A stretch of DNA of 64,000 nucleotides. Origin: Oceanimonas sp. GK1 (GTDB taxonomy: Bacteria > Pseudomonadota > Gammaproteobacteria > Enterobacterales > Aeromonadaceae). The DNA lies in the NCBI RefSeq assembly GCF_000243075.1, contig NC_016745.1:2063001-2127000 (forward strand). Reading direction: 5' to 3'. Positions within the stretch are counted from its first letter, which is position 1; each line of letters opens with the position of its first letter. The notes beneath the pieces were generated by a model. The model searched no databases, had not been told where the DNA came from, and saw only the letters and a program-made list of their open reading frames with translations. The position numbers and the translations under genes are program-made. Shown here piece by piece: positions 52,383 to 61,386 of the stretch.

Positions 52383-53173
52383 TCGTCGGTCTCCTTGTCG
52401 GCAAGCAGCACGCGGCAGGCGGCGGGCAGCACGGGCCGCCAGGGCTGGCGAGGGCCGGCGGCCAGCTCGCCGCTGCGGTCGTCAATCCAGCTGGCCAGCT
52501 CGCGGCCGCAGCCGGTGCCGGGTGGCACGGCCTGCTGGGGCTCGCAGTGTTGCGAGGCCGCCGGGCAGTGCAGGCGTACATGAAAATGCCCGGAATGGCC
52601 AAACCAGGGGCGCAGCCGGTTAAGCCAGGGAGCGTCACCATAGGCGCGGCACATGGCCTGCTTGATCAGTGGATGCACAAAAATACGGCTCACCCGCGGA
52701 TCCTGGGCGGCCAGGGCGATCAGCTGGCGCTGATCATCGCCGAAATGGCGGTTAAGAATATAGAGCCGGTGATCCACCATATCCTGCTCTTCCGCCGGCA
52801 AGCCGGTATCGCCCGGGCGCAGCCAGATATCGGCATCCAGCCCGGTCTGGTGGCTGCGGTGGCCGTAGGCAAAGGGGCCGCCGTGCTCTTTTGCCATGTC
52901 GGCGACCAGCAAGGGGGGCAGCCCGGCCTGTTGCGCCCGCTGCGCCAGGGTGTGCAGATAGTCGATAAGCTCCGGCTGGCCGTAATAACGCTGACGCTCG
53001 GCGCGCACCACGTAAAAGCCCGGCCCGGCCTGGGGCAGGGCCTGAGCGCCGGTCTGGCAACCGGCGGCATAGCCACCGATGGCTTCCGCCCGGGCCAGGA
53101 GCGGCAGGGCCGACAGCAGCAGTATCAGCAGGGAGCAGGGTCTTGGCATGAGGTGACGCCGTATTTTAGCCAT
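52379..53173 (-). CDS. mepA: Penicillin-insensitive murein endopeptidase MepA
   Basis: A 264-residue periplasmic zinc peptidase of the LAS family (peptidase M74) that cleaves D-Ala-DAP cross-links in peptidoglycan. Signal peptide: [20 protein letters not shown], cut near ARA. Zinc ligands lie in [13 protein letters not shown] and [11 protein letters not shown]. Cysteines form the conserved disulfides. TGGAG lies five bases before the ATG at 53173. Its stop overlaps the glpK start, so it leads the glp unit, an unusual association. Confidence 0.92.
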   Translation of the reverse strand: MAKIRRHLMPRPCSLLILLLSALPLLARAEAIGGYAAGCQTGAQALPQAGPGFYVVRAERQRYYGQPELIDYLHTLAQRAQQAGLPPLLVADMAKEHGGPFAYGHRSHQTGLDADIWLRPGDTGLPAEEQDMVDHRLYILNRHFGDDQRQLIALAAQDPRVSRIFVHPLIKQAMCRAYGDAPWLNRLRPWFGHSGHFHVRLHCPAASQHCEPQQAVPPGTGCGRELASWIDDRSGELAAGPRQPWRPVLPAACRVLLADKETDE

Positions 53174-53244
53174 ATGACTCCATTATTTATGGGGTTGCGG
53201 TTTTTTGCTAGGGTAGCGGTTTTTGACGATCCCGGAACACCATC

Positions 53245-53850
53245 ATGACCATGCAGCGCCTGACCGTGCAACAGCTTTTGCAGCAGCCTCTTGACTATGT
53301 GCTGCAGCCTCCCGCCTTTCGCTTTTACGCCACCCAGGGGGCGGTGCTGCTGGCCAGTCTGGGGGCGGTACTCTGGTCGTTGCTCGATGCCCAACACGGC
53401 TTTGAGCTGATCCACTATGTGGGACTGGTGTTTGGCGGCGTGCTGCTGCTGGTCAGCCTGTGGCCCGCCAGCTGGAGCCGGCAGCGGCTGATGAACCTGG
53501 CCTATGACGTCGAGCGGCTGTATCTGGTGAACGGCCATCGCAAACAGGCACTGAGCCTGCCCCGGGCACGAGTCAAGGCGGTAAACCAGGGCAAGCTGCC
53601 CGGCCACGATGGCGCCATTATCGCCTTTACCCTGGATCTTGAGCTGAACGAGCAGGAGCTGGCCCAGGTGCACGAGATGCTGGGCACCCAGGCGGAAGAG
53701 CGCTTTGCCCTGGGAGATGACTGTTACCGCTTCGGCTTTGTGGCCAACTGGCAGCCGCGCCGCCGGCTGCTGACGGCCGTGGGCATGCTGGCACCGGCGG
53801 TGGTGCCGGTGGTGGTGGACGAGGAGGAAGACGACGACTGGGATGACTGA
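53245..53850 (+). CDS. Two-helix membrane protein of unknown function with acidic tail
   Basis: A 201-residue protein. Two membrane helices are at about residues 30-70 (GAVLLASLGAVLWSLLDA and YVGLVFGGVLLLVSLWP), followed by a cytoplasmic part with DVERLYLVNGHRKQALSLPR and a very acidic C-terminus (VVVDEEEDDDWDD). I do not recognise a family. It is divergent from mepA and about 40 bases before a Tat-exported hydrolase in the same direction. A weak GGA is near the start. Confidence 0.72.
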   Translation: MTMQRLTVQQLLQQPLDYVLQPPAFRFYATQGAVLLASLGAVLWSLLDAQHGFELIHYVGLVFGGVLLLVSLWPASWSRQRLMNLAYDVERLYLVNGHRKQALSLPRARVKAVNQGKLPGHDGAIIAFTLDLELNEQELAQVHEMLGTQAEERFALGDDCYRFGFVANWQPRRRLLTAVGMLAPAVVPVVVDEEEDDDWDD

Positions 53851-53891
53851 GCCTATACTCCAGGGGTTCTTTTCACACAGGAGCCCCGCCC

Positions 53892-54767
53892 ATGTCCAGG
53901 CCCGACCCTTCACGCATTCCTGCCGCTGCCTTTGGCTTGTATGACCGCTACGCCCACGGCCAGATAGACCGGCGCCAGTTTATGGCCGGACTGGCCCGGC
54001 TGGCGGTGGGCGGGCTGACCGCCGCCGCCCTGTTCGACGCCCTGATGCCCGATTATGCTCGAGCGCAGCAGGTCTCCTTTACCGATACGGCCATTCGCGC
54101 GCGCTACCTCGGCTTTGAGTCGCCCGAGGGCCACGGCCAGGGGCGTGGCTACTGGGTCGAGCCCACCGGCGAGGCGCTGGGCAGAGTGCTGGTGGTGCAC
54201 GAAAATCGCGGCCTGAATCCCTATATCGAAGACGTGGCCCGGCGGCTGGCCAAGGCCGGTTTTGTGGCCTTTGCCCCCGATGCCCTGGCCTCAGTGGGCG
54301 GCTATCCGGGCAATGACGATGACGGCCGGGCCCTGCAGCAGCAGCTGGAGACCGGCAAGATCCTGGCCGACTTTACCGCCGCCGCGCGCCTGTTGGACGA
54401 GCCGGGGCAGGGCATAGGGGTGATCGGGTTTTGTTTTGGCGGCTTTGTCAGCAACACCCTGGCCACTACACTGCCGGAGCGGGTGCGGGCGGCAGTGCCG
54501 TTTTACGGCTTGCCGCCGGATCTGGCGCGGGTGCCCGACATTCAGGGAGCGCTGCTTATTCATCTGGCGGAGCAGGATGAACGGGTCAACAGTGCCTGGC
54601 CCGCCTACCGGGAGGCATTGCAGGCCAGCCACATCGAGTTTGATATGCACCAGTATGCCGGCACCCAGCACGGCTTTCACAACGACTCCACCCCCCGATA
54701 TTCGCCCGAGGCGGCGGAGCTGGCCTGGTCACGCACCCTGGTGTTTCTCAAAAAACACCTGGCGTAA
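53892..54767 (+). CDS. Tat-exported dienelactone hydrolase family protein
   Basis: A 291-residue protein with a twin-arginine-like signal (DRRQFMAGLARLAVGGLTAA) ending near ARAQ. The DLH domain has the Cys nucleophile in GVIGFCFGGFVSN, the Glu in LVVHENRGLNPY that orients it, Asp in EQDERVN and His in TQHGFHNDSTPRY. Such proteins hydrolyse esters or lactones; substrates of exported members are unknown. AGGAG is before the ATG. It is followed by a terminator. Confidence 0.85.
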   Translation: MSRPDPSRIPAAAFGLYDRYAHGQIDRRQFMAGLARLAVGGLTAAALFDALMPDYARAQQVSFTDTAIRARYLGFESPEGHGQGRGYWVEPTGEALGRVLVVHENRGLNPYIEDVARRLAKAGFVAFAPDALASVGGYPGNDDDGRALQQQLETGKILADFTAAARLLDEPGQGIGVIGFCFGGFVSNTLATTLPERVRAAVPFYGLPPDLARVPDIQGALLIHLAEQDERVNSAWPAYREALQASHIEFDMHQYAGTQHGFHNDSTPRYSPEAAELAWSRTLVFLKKHLA

Positions 54768-54798
54768 CGGCACAAGGCCGGTGTTGTTATCAAACGGA

Positions 54799-54824
54799 AA
54801 GGCCGCGCGGTCAGCGCGGCCTTG
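54799..54824. terminator. Terminator between hydrolase and MCP
   Basis: GGCCGCGC-GGTCA-GCGCGGCC with AA before and TTGTT after, located between converging genes. Confidence 0.7.
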
Positions 54825-54844
54825 TTCACTGCCGTGGCGCCATA

Positions 54845-56686
54845 TCAGACCTGAAACACCTCCACCACCTGCTTAAGGTGTTGCGCCTGCTCGGCAATGT
54901 TGCGGCTGGCGCGGGAGTTCTCCCGCACCGACTGCACCGTGCTGTCGGTGATGTCCCGGATCACCACCACGTTTCTGCCAATCTCGTTGGCCACGCTGCT
55001 TTGCTGCTCGATGGCGGCGGCGATCTGAGTGGCCATGTCCGAAATTTCGGTCACTTCCCGGGTGATGTCGTTCAGCACGGTTTCCGCCTGCTGGGCCTGC
55101 TGGCTGCTTTCCAGGCCGTCTTCCCGGCTTTGGTAGATGATCTGCACCATGGCCTCGGTTTTACCCTGCAGCGAGCTGATGATGGTGGCGATTTCCTGGG
55201 TGGCGTCCTGAGTGCGGGCGGCCAGGGCCCGGACTTCATCGGCCACCACTGCAAAGCCGCGGCCCTGCTCGCCGGCCCGCGCCGCTTCAATGGCCGCGTT
55301 GAGGGCCAGCAGGTTGGTCTGATCGGCGATGTCGCGGATCACCTGCAGTACGCTGCCGATGGTGTCGCTCTGGCGCGACAGTTCTTCAATGCTGCCCACC
55401 GACGCTTCCAGCTGGCCCGCCAGCCGGCGAATGCGCGCTATGGTGCCCTGCACCTGCTGCTGGCCCTCGGCGGCGTTGTGGTTGGCCTGCCCCGCCTTGA
55501 GGGCGGTGTTGTCGGTATTGCGGGCAATGTCGTCGATGGTGCTGACCATTTCGGTGACGGCGGTGGCCACCTGCTCGGTTTCCTGCTGCTGGCGCTCGAT
55601 GTCGGTGGTGGTGGCCGTCGCGTTTTCCGACAGCAGCGAGGTGGTCTGGTTCATGGTGGACACTGCCAGGTTGACCTGGCGGATCACGTCACGAAAGCCC
55701 GAGAGCATGGTATTGAGGGCGTCGGCCATGTCTGCCATTTCATCCCGGCTGCCGGTGTCGATGCGCAGGCCGAGATCCCGGTTGCGGTGAATGCGCAAGA
55801 CCGCTTCGCGGATCTGGTGGATCGGACGAAAGATGGAACGGCCGATCAGGACCGCCACGGCGGCGGTGAGCAGCAGCATCAGCACAAACACCAGGGTGGC
55901 GGTGCGGCTGGCCCGGTCAAGATAGGCCTGCAGTTGTTGCTCGGTCTCGGCAACGGCACGCTGAAGCAGGCTTTCTGTGCTCTGAATGGTCCGGCGCATG
56001 GCCAGTTGCAGCCCTTCCTCGCTGTTCAGACCCACCCGCTGTAGTCCGTCGGCATAGGCCAGAAAGCGCTCCCGGTATTGGGTGGCCTGAGTGTGAGGCA
56101 GGCCCAGGCTGTTGAGCTGGGTCAGCAACTGCTGATGCAGGGCACTGAAGCGTTCAACATAGCGCAGGTCGTGGCGCAGCATAAAGTCCTTCTCTGCCCG
56201 GCGCAGCTGCAGCAGGGTAACCAGAATGGCGTCGGCCCCGTACTGGTTCAGCTCGCTTTCCACCTGATGCACGGCCCGGCGCAGCTCGCCTTCCAGCCCG
56301 GAGTCGTGATCCAGGCCCAGGGTCTGGTAAGCGTCGGCCACGGCTTCAAAGTCTTTGCCGTACTGATCCAGGCGGCGGTCCAGATCCGACAGGGCATCGA
56401 GGTGCAGTTGCTGCCCTTCAAGCAGGGTGCGCAATTCGGCCAGGTGGTCGTGGGTTTGGGCCAGTTGCTGCTGAAAGTCGTTCAGGTAGGCGAGATCCAG
56501 GCGCGCCATGAAGTCCTTTTCTTCCCGGCGCAGGCTGAGCATGTCGTAGTTCAGGGTCATGGCCAGCGCCTTGCCGTGATTCAGGGTCTTGATGGTGTTC
56601 AGGGTATGGGTGAACAGGACAAATAACAGGCCCATGGCGGCCACCACCACCAGGGTGTTGAGCGCGAGTTTGTGTTTGATTTTCAT
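54845..56686 (-). CDS. Methyl-accepting chemotaxis protein, HBM sensor type
   Basis: A 613-residue chemoreceptor. Helix 1 is [19 protein letters not shown]; the periplasmic sensor (about 35-285) is all-helical and holds two copies of an LRRxEKDFM motif ([26 protein letters not shown]), the mark of the helical bimodular HBM domain. Helix 2 is [19 protein letters not shown], then HAMP and the signalling tip [35 protein letters not shown] receptors such as McpS bind TCA intermediates or acetate. There is no C-terminal CheR pentapeptide. Confidence 0.93.
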   Translation of the reverse strand: MKIKHKLALNTLVVVAAMGLLFVLFTHTLNTIKTLNHGKALAMTLNYDMLSLRREEKDFMARLDLAYLNDFQQQLAQTHDHLAELRTLLEGQQLHLDALSDLDRRLDQYGKDFEAVADAYQTLGLDHDSGLEGELRRAVHQVESELNQYGADAILVTLLQLRRAEKDFMLRHDLRYVERFSALHQQLLTQLNSLGLPHTQATQYRERFLAYADGLQRVGLNSEEGLQLAMRRTIQSTESLLQRAVAETEQQLQAYLDRASRTATLVFVLMLLLTAAVAVLIGRSIFRPIHQIREAVLRIHRNRDLGLRIDTGSRDEMADMADALNTMLSGFRDVIRQVNLAVSTMNQTTSLLSENATATTTDIERQQQETEQVATAVTEMVSTIDDIARNTDNTALKAGQANHNAAEGQQQVQGTIARIRRLAGQLEASVGSIEELSRQSDTIGSVLQVIRDIADQTNLLALNAAIEAARAGEQGRGFAVVADEVRALAARTQDATQEIATIISSLQGKTEAMVQIIYQSREDGLESSQQAQQAETVLNDITREVTEISDMATQIAAAIEQQSSVANEIGRNVVVIRDITDSTVQSVRENSRASRNIAEQAQHLKQVVEVFQV

Positions 56687-56758
56687 CCGTTTGTTTTTCT
56701 CGTTATCGGAACATCGAAAAGGGGTGGGGAATACACGCCCGTGAACGGGCGTCGGCGA

Positions 56759-57391
56759 TTAACGCAAAAACGGGTTGTGCAGGCGCTCCTGGCCAAAGGT
56801 GCTTTCCGGGCCATGGCCGGGCACAAAGGTGATGTCGTCGCCCAGCGGCAGCAGGGTGTGCCTGATGCTGTGGATCAGCTGCTCATGGTTGCCGCCGGGA
56901 AAGTCGGTGCGGCCGATGCTGCCCTGAAACAGCACATCCCCCACAAAGGCCAGCCGCTGGGCCCGGTGTACCAGCACCATGTGGCCCGGGGTATGGCCGG
57001 GGCAGTGATAGACCTCCAGTCGCTCGTTGCCCACGGTCACGCTGTCGCCGGCGTGCAGCCAGCGGTCGGGGGTAAAGCCCGGCACCGGGTCAAAGCCGAA
57101 CATCTGTGCCTGCTGGGGCAGGCCGTCTATCCAGTAGGCGTCTGCCTCGCCGGGGCCCTCTACCGGTACCCCGGTTTCGGCCACCAGCTCGCCGGTGGCG
57201 CCTACATGATCCAGATGGCCGTGAGTGAGAATAATGCGCTCCAGGGTGAGGCGGCGCTCTGCAATGGCTGCCAGCAGACGATCGGTTTCACCGCCCGGAT
57301 CCACCAGCGCGGCCCTGTGGGTGGCGCTGCACCAGATCAGGCTGCAGTTTTGCATAAAGGGTGTCACCGGCAGGGTGATACGGTTCAGCAT
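56759..57391 (-). CDS. ycbL: MBL-fold hydrolase, YcbL type
   Basis: A 210-residue metallo-beta-lactamase-fold protein with THGHLDHVGA as the metal motif and GHTPGHMV, FVGDVLF, and GRTDFPGGN further on. This is the glyoxalase II-like YcbL family (type II glyoxalase, cytoplasmic) rather than GloB. The start at 57391 matches the family start MLNRITLPVTPFMQNC. It follows mnmH in the same direction with a short gap. Confidence 0.85.
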   Translation of the reverse strand: MLNRITLPVTPFMQNCSLIWCSATHRAALVDPGGETDRLLAAIAERRLTLERIILTHGHLDHVGATGELVAETGVPVEGPGEADAYWIDGLPQQAQMFGFDPVPGFTPDRWLHAGDSVTVGNERLEVYHCPGHTPGHMVLVHRAQRLAFVGDVLFQGSIGRTDFPGGNHEQLIHSIRHTLLPLGDDITFVPGHGPESTFGQERLHNPFLR

Positions 57392-57407
57392 GTTCTTTCC
57401 TTTTTCT

Positions 57408-58499
57408 TCAGCGAGGTGAAACCTGAGCTGCCGGCTGCGTTGCCAGCCAATCGGCCAGCTCGTCGGCGTCGCCGCGCTTTGCGATGCGATCCGCCTTGGC
57501 GGCCTGGTGACGGGCGTAAATGGGATCGTAATAGCTACCCAGCAGGGTGGCAATCCACTCCTCGTGGGCGCCGCAACCGTGGCCGACCCGTTGCTGGCGC
57601 ACCGCTTCCGACACCACGCCCGACAGCCGCCGCCATTCCCGATCACCCAGGCGCTTGTATAGCCGCTTGAGGCTGTCCTGCAGGTAGGTTTCCAGCCGCT
57701 CAAAGTCGTCGTTAAAGTGGTGCTGCATGGTTTCCACGTAATCGTGGCGAATTTGCTGCACCCGCTGTGCAAAGGGCACTTCCAGCAGCAGCAAAGGGGC
57801 CTGCTGCATGCGCTCATACAGGGGCAGCGGCACCGGACAGCGGCCAATCATGGCGCTTTCATCTTCCACCAGCCAGCCTCGAATACCGGCCTTGCGCTGT
57901 TTCAGCCGGGCGATGGCCAGGCGGTTTTCAAAGTTGATGGGGGTGGGCTGGGGCTCGCCCCAGTGGCCAAAGCTGGAGCCGCGATGATGGGCATAGGCTT
58001 CCAGATCCAGCGACAGCGGACTGCGCGCCAGCCAGTCGGTCTTGCCGCTGCCGGTAAGGCCGGTCAGCACAAAGCCGGGCCCGGCAAAGCCCTGCTCAAT
58101 TTCCTGCAGCAACCGGCGGCGCAGCGCCTTGTAGCCGCCCTGCACCCGCGCCACCGGGCGGCCGGCCTCCGCCAGCCACTGCTGCACCGTCTGGCTGCGC
58201 AGGCCGCCACGGAAACAGTAAACGACCCCGTTGGGGTGTTTATTGAGCCAGTCAATCCAGCCTTGCAGGCGGGCTTCGCGTACCTCACCGGCCACCAGCC
58301 GGTGGCCCAATTCAATGGCCGCTTGCTGCCCCTGCTGCTTGTAGCAGGTGCCGACCTGGGCGCGCTCGTCGTCGGTCATCAGCGGTAGGCTGGTGGCGGT
58401 GGGGAAGGCCCCCTGAATAAACTCCACCGGGGCGCGCAGATCCAGCAGGGGCACGTCGTCGGCGAGCAGCCGGTCGAGATCGGTTTCCAGCTCAGCCAC
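57408..58499 (-). CDS. mnmH: tRNA 2-selenouridine synthase MnmH
   Basis: A 363-residue cytoplasmic enzyme that changes 2-thiouridine at the wobble position of Lys, Glu and Gln tRNAs to 2-selenouridine via geranylation. The N-terminal rhodanese domain has the catalytic Cys in [15 protein letters not shown]; the P-loop is [23 protein letters not shown] and GTCYKQQG match the E. coli protein. Overlaps selD. Start is a GTG at 58499 by alignment to E. coli; a GTG at 58523 would add eight residues and is a fair alternative. Confidence 0.92.
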   Translation of the reverse strand: MAELETDLDRLLADDVPLLDLRAPVEFIQGAFPTATSLPLMTDDERAQVGTCYKQQGQQAAIELGHRLVAGEVREARLQGWIDWLNKHPNGVVYCFRGGLRSQTVQQWLAEAGRPVARVQGGYKALRRRLLQEIEQGFAGPGFVLTGLTGSGKTDWLARSPLSLDLEAYAHHRGSSFGHWGEPQPTPINFENRLAIARLKQRKAGIRGWLVEDESAMIGRCPVPLPLYERMQQAPLLLLEVPFAQRVQQIRHDYVETMQHHFNDDFERLETYLQDSLKRLYKRLGDREWRRLSGVVSEAVRQQRVGHGCGAHEEWIATLLGSYYDPIYARHQAAKADRIAKRGDADELADWLATQPAAQVSPR

Positions 58500-59529
58500 C
58501 GCACACCTCGATGCGATGCTCACCGGCGGAAACCAGCTTGCCGATGGGCGACAGGCTCAGCTCATGGCGGGCGGCCACGCTCAGGAAGGCATCGACGGCA
58601 TCGGGCCGCACCGCCACCAGCAGGCCGCCGCTGGTTTGCGGATCGCACAGAATATGCTGCTGGCGCTGCGTGAGCGGCGCCAGCTTGTGGCCGTAGGCCT
58701 CAAAGTTGCGCAGGGTGCCGCCGGGCACGGCGCCGGCCTGCAGGTAGTGGTCCAGGTTGGGCAGCAGCGGAATGTCGTCCATGGTAAGCCGCGCACTCAC
58801 GCCGGCGCCTTCGCACACTTCCAGCAGGTGGCCGAGCAGGCCAAAGCCGGTGACATCGGTCATGGCGCTCACGCCGTCAAGGGCGGCAAAGTCCTGGCCC
58901 GGTTTGTTCAGCCGGCACATCACCTCGGGGGCCAGGGTACTGTCTTCTTCCCGCAGCACGCCCTTTTTCTGGGCGGTGGAGAGCACACCAATGCCCAGCG
59001 GTTTGGTCAGGAACAGCACATCGCCGGCGGCGGCGGTGTCGTTGCGCTTCACCTGGCTGAGCGGAATTTGGCCGGTGACCGCCAGCCCGAAAATGGGCTC
59101 GGGCGCGTCTATGCTGTGGCCGCCGGCCAGGGAAATGCCCGCATCATGGCAGGCCTGGCGACCGCCGTCGATCACTTGCTGGGCCACTTCCGGCGCCAGA
59201 ACGTTGACCGGCCAGCCGAGGATGGCGATGGCCACAATGGGGGTGCCGCCCATGGCGTAGATGTCGCTGATGGCGTTGGTGGCGGCAATGCGGCCAAAGG
59301 TGAAGGGATCGTCGACGATGGGCATAAAAAAGTCGGTGGTGGAGATGATGCCCATGCCGTTGCCAATGTCGACCACGGCGGCATCATCGCGGCTGGCGTT
59401 GCCCACCACCAGACGGGGGTCGGCAAACCCGGGCAACTGGCTGTGCAGTATGGTGTCGAGAATTTTGGGCGAGATCTTGCAGCCGCAGCCGGCGCCGTGG
59501 CTGTATTGGGTGAGGCGAATGGGTTCCAC
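58492..59529 (-). CDS. selD: Selenide, water dikinase
   Basis: A 345-residue enzyme that makes selenophosphate from selenide and ATP for MnmH (and SelA if present). The catalytic motif [13 protein letters not shown] has Cys15 and Lys18, with ordinary cysteine in place of selenocysteine. Later motifs [26 protein letters not shown] and DPQTSGGLL are complete. GTG start with AAGGA seven bases upstream. It overlaps mnmH, its user, by eight bases. No selA or selB in the window. Confidence 0.96.
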   Translation of the reverse strand: MEPIRLTQYSHGAGCGCKISPKILDTILHSQLPGFADPRLVVGNASRDDAAVVDIGNGMGIISTTDFFMPIVDDPFTFGRIAATNAISDIYAMGGTPIVAIAILGWPVNVLAPEVAQQVIDGGRQACHDAGISLAGGHSIDAPEPIFGLAVTGQIPLSQVKRNDTAAAGDVLFLTKPLGIGVLSTAQKKGVLREEDSTLAPEVMCRLNKPGQDFAALDGVSAMTDVTGFGLLGHLLEVCEGAGVSARLTMDDIPLLPNLDHYLQAGAVPGGTLRNFEAYGHKLAPLTQRQQHILCDPQTSGGLLVAVRPDAVDAFLSVAARHELSLSPIGKLVSAGEHRIEVCGG

Positions 59530-59583
59530 TCGAGCTTCCTTGGTGACTGACGGAAAGCGCTTATTCTACTCTTTCTCGCCGTC

Positions 59584-59745
59584 GTCCGCACCCGCGCCGG
59601 GGAAGCGGGTGCGGACCATTAAGCGAATGCTCTGTTTTCGGCCCTGTTGTAGCTGCCACTTTAGTTGGCAGAACGTGCGCAGCACGTTTTTAATACAGCC
59701 ACCGCCGTGGCTATGCGCCGGCTAAAGCGGCGCCTACAGCCCAAT
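59584..59745. repeat. REP/hairpin-rich intergenic cluster
   Basis: Between selD and rlmI lie several hairpins in a row: GTCCGCACCCGC / GCGGGTGCGGAC (59584-59616, perfect 12-base stem), CTGCCA / TGGCAG, AACGTGC / GCACGTT, GCCAC / GTGGC, and GGCTAAAGCGGCGCCTACAG at the end, whose complement resembles the widespread TGTAGG...GCTTTAGCC REP type. They may stabilise or terminate rlmI mRNA. Confidence 0.65.
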
Positions 59746-59777
59746 ACACAATGAGCAAATGTTTAATCCGATTAGTA

Positions 59778-60971
59778 TTACCAGGCGCGCACCACTAGGC
59801 CCTTGAGGTAGTGCCCTTCGGGATAGGCGGTGCCGATGGGATGATCGGCGGCCTGGTTCAGCCGCTCCAGGATCTGGGCATCGCGGCCGGCATCCAGGGC
59901 GGCATCGGCGACGATTTTTTGGAACAGATCCGAGGTCATCAGGCCGGAGCAGGAGAAGGTCAGCAGCACGCCGCCCGGATTAAGCAGTTGGAAGGCCAGC
60001 ATGTTGATGTCCTTGTAACCGCGGCAGGCGCCGTTGAGTTGGGCCTTGCTTTCGGCGAACTTCGGCGGATCCAGCACGATGACATCGAAGCTTTCACCCT
60101 GCTCCCGGTAATCCCGCAGCAGCTTGAACACGTCGGCCTGCTCAAAGCGGGCGCGGCTCAAGTCCAGCCCGTTGAGCTCGGCGTTTTGCTTCGCCAGGGC
60201 CAGGGCCGACTCGGACACATCGGCATTGATCACTTCGCTGGCGCCGCCCTTGAGGGCATAGACGCCAAAGGTGCCGGTGTAGCTGAAACAGTTCAGCACC
60301 CGCTTGCCCTGGCAGTAACGGCCGGCAATGCGGCGGTTGTCCCGCTGATCCAGGTAAAAACCGGTCTTGTGGCCGGTTTCCACGTCCACCAGAATGCGCA
60401 CGCCGTTGTTTTCCTCGATGACTACGGGCTGCTCGGGCAGGGTGCCGGCCAGCAGGCCCTTGCGCTCTTTGAGGCCTTCCTTCTTGCGCACCGCCACGTC
60501 GGAGCGTTCATACACGCAGGCGCCGGGATACAGGGTGGTGAGGGCGGCGACAATGGCCTTGCGCCAACGCTCGGCGCCGGTGCTGAGCAACTGGCACACC
60601 ACCACATTGGCGTAGACGTCGATGGTGACGCCGGGCAGGCCGTCGGACTCGGCGGCACAGAGCCGATAACCGGTCAGGCCCTGCTCGGCAATCAAGTCCT
60701 CGCGGCCGGCCTTGGCGCGCTCCAGCCGGCGCAGAAAGAAGGCGTCGTCGATGGTCTCATGGCGGTCAAAGGTCCAGATCCGGGCGCGGATCTGGGACTG
60801 GGGCGAGTAAAAGCCCCGGCCCAGCCACTGGCCGTTGTGGCTCAGAATGTCGACGGTGTCGCCGGCGTTGGGCTGGCCCTGTACTCGGTCGACGGCACGA
60901 GAGAATACCCAGGGATGGCGGCGCAGAAGGGATTTTTCCCGTCCTGCAACTAGGGTTATGGAAGGGGTCAT
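59778..60971 (-). CDS. rlmI: 23S rRNA m5C1962 methyltransferase RlmI
   Basis: A 397-residue enzyme with an N-terminal PUA domain ([20 protein letters not shown]), a central EEHEE-type domain and a C-terminal class I SAM-dependent methyltransferase. [19 protein letters not shown] is motif I with the SAM site; [13 protein letters not shown] and [10 protein letters not shown] hold the substrate cytosine motif and the catalytic Cys. It methylates C1962 of 23S rRNA. The ATG at 60971 begins [10 protein letters not shown] as in the family. It is divergent from the acylphosphatase gene. Confidence 0.93.
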   Translation of the reverse strand: MTPSITLVAGREKSLLRRHPWVFSRAVDRVQGQPNAGDTVDILSHNGQWLGRGFYSPQSQIRARIWTFDRHETIDDAFFLRRLERAKAGREDLIAEQGLTGYRLCAAESDGLPGVTIDVYANVVVCQLLSTGAERWRKAIVAALTTLYPGACVYERSDVAVRKKEGLKERKGLLAGTLPEQPVVIEENNGVRILVDVETGHKTGFYLDQRDNRRIAGRYCQGKRVLNCFSYTGTFGVYALKGGASEVINADVSESALALAKQNAELNGLDLSRARFEQADVFKLLRDYREQGESFDVIVLDPPKFAESKAQLNGACRGYKDINMLAFQLLNPGGVLLTFSCSGLMTSDLFQKIVADAALDAGRDAQILERLNQAADHPIGTAYPEGHYLKGLVVRAW

Positions 60972-61048
60972 AGGCTGGGCTGCTTGCTTGAAAAAGGGGC
61001 GTAATTCTAGAAGTGGTGAAGACAAAACACAAAGGGGAGGCGAAGAAA

Positions 61049-61321
61049 ATGTCCGTTATTGCCAAAAAAATCTGGGTCAGCGGCCGGGTACAAGGGGTGA
61101 GTTTTCGTTACTACACCCAGTGTGAGGCCGAGCGGCTGGGGGTGCATGGCTATGCCCGCAACCTGCCCGACGGCCGGGTGGAAGTGCTGGTGGAAGGCGA
61201 GGCGGCCAAGGTGCGCCAGTTGCTGGCCTGGCTGAGAAGCGGGCCGGATACCGCCCATGTGACCGGACTGCAGGAAGAAGACATTGCGCCCCGAGGTGTG
61301 CACGGGTTTGAAACCGGGTGA
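61049..61321 (+). CDS. yccX: Acylphosphatase
   Basis: A 90-residue cytoplasmic enzyme that hydrolyses acyl phosphates such as carbamoyl phosphate. The catalytic Arg and Asn are in [18 protein letters not shown] and [23 protein letters not shown] lies before the ATG at 61049, preferred over the frame's earlier start. As in E. coli, it neighbours rlmI (yccW-yccX pair), though here divergent. Confidence 0.93.
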   Translation: MSVIAKKIWVSGRVQGVSFRYYTQCEAERLGVHGYARNLPDGRVEVLVEGEAAKVRQLLAWLRSGPDTAHVTGLQEEDIAPRGVHGFETG

Positions 61322-61354
61322 CATACCCTGGGTGAGGGGTGAGGGGGAAAGAAA

Positions 61355-61375
61355 ATGCCGGCTCGGGGCCGGCAT
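61355..61375 (-). terminator. Terminator of fumarase
   Basis: ATGCCGGC-TCGGG-GCCGGCAT (eight-base stem), followed on the minus strand by TTTTC. It lies twelve bases after the fumarase stop. Confidence 0.8.
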
Positions 61376-61386
61376 CTGTATCAGCT

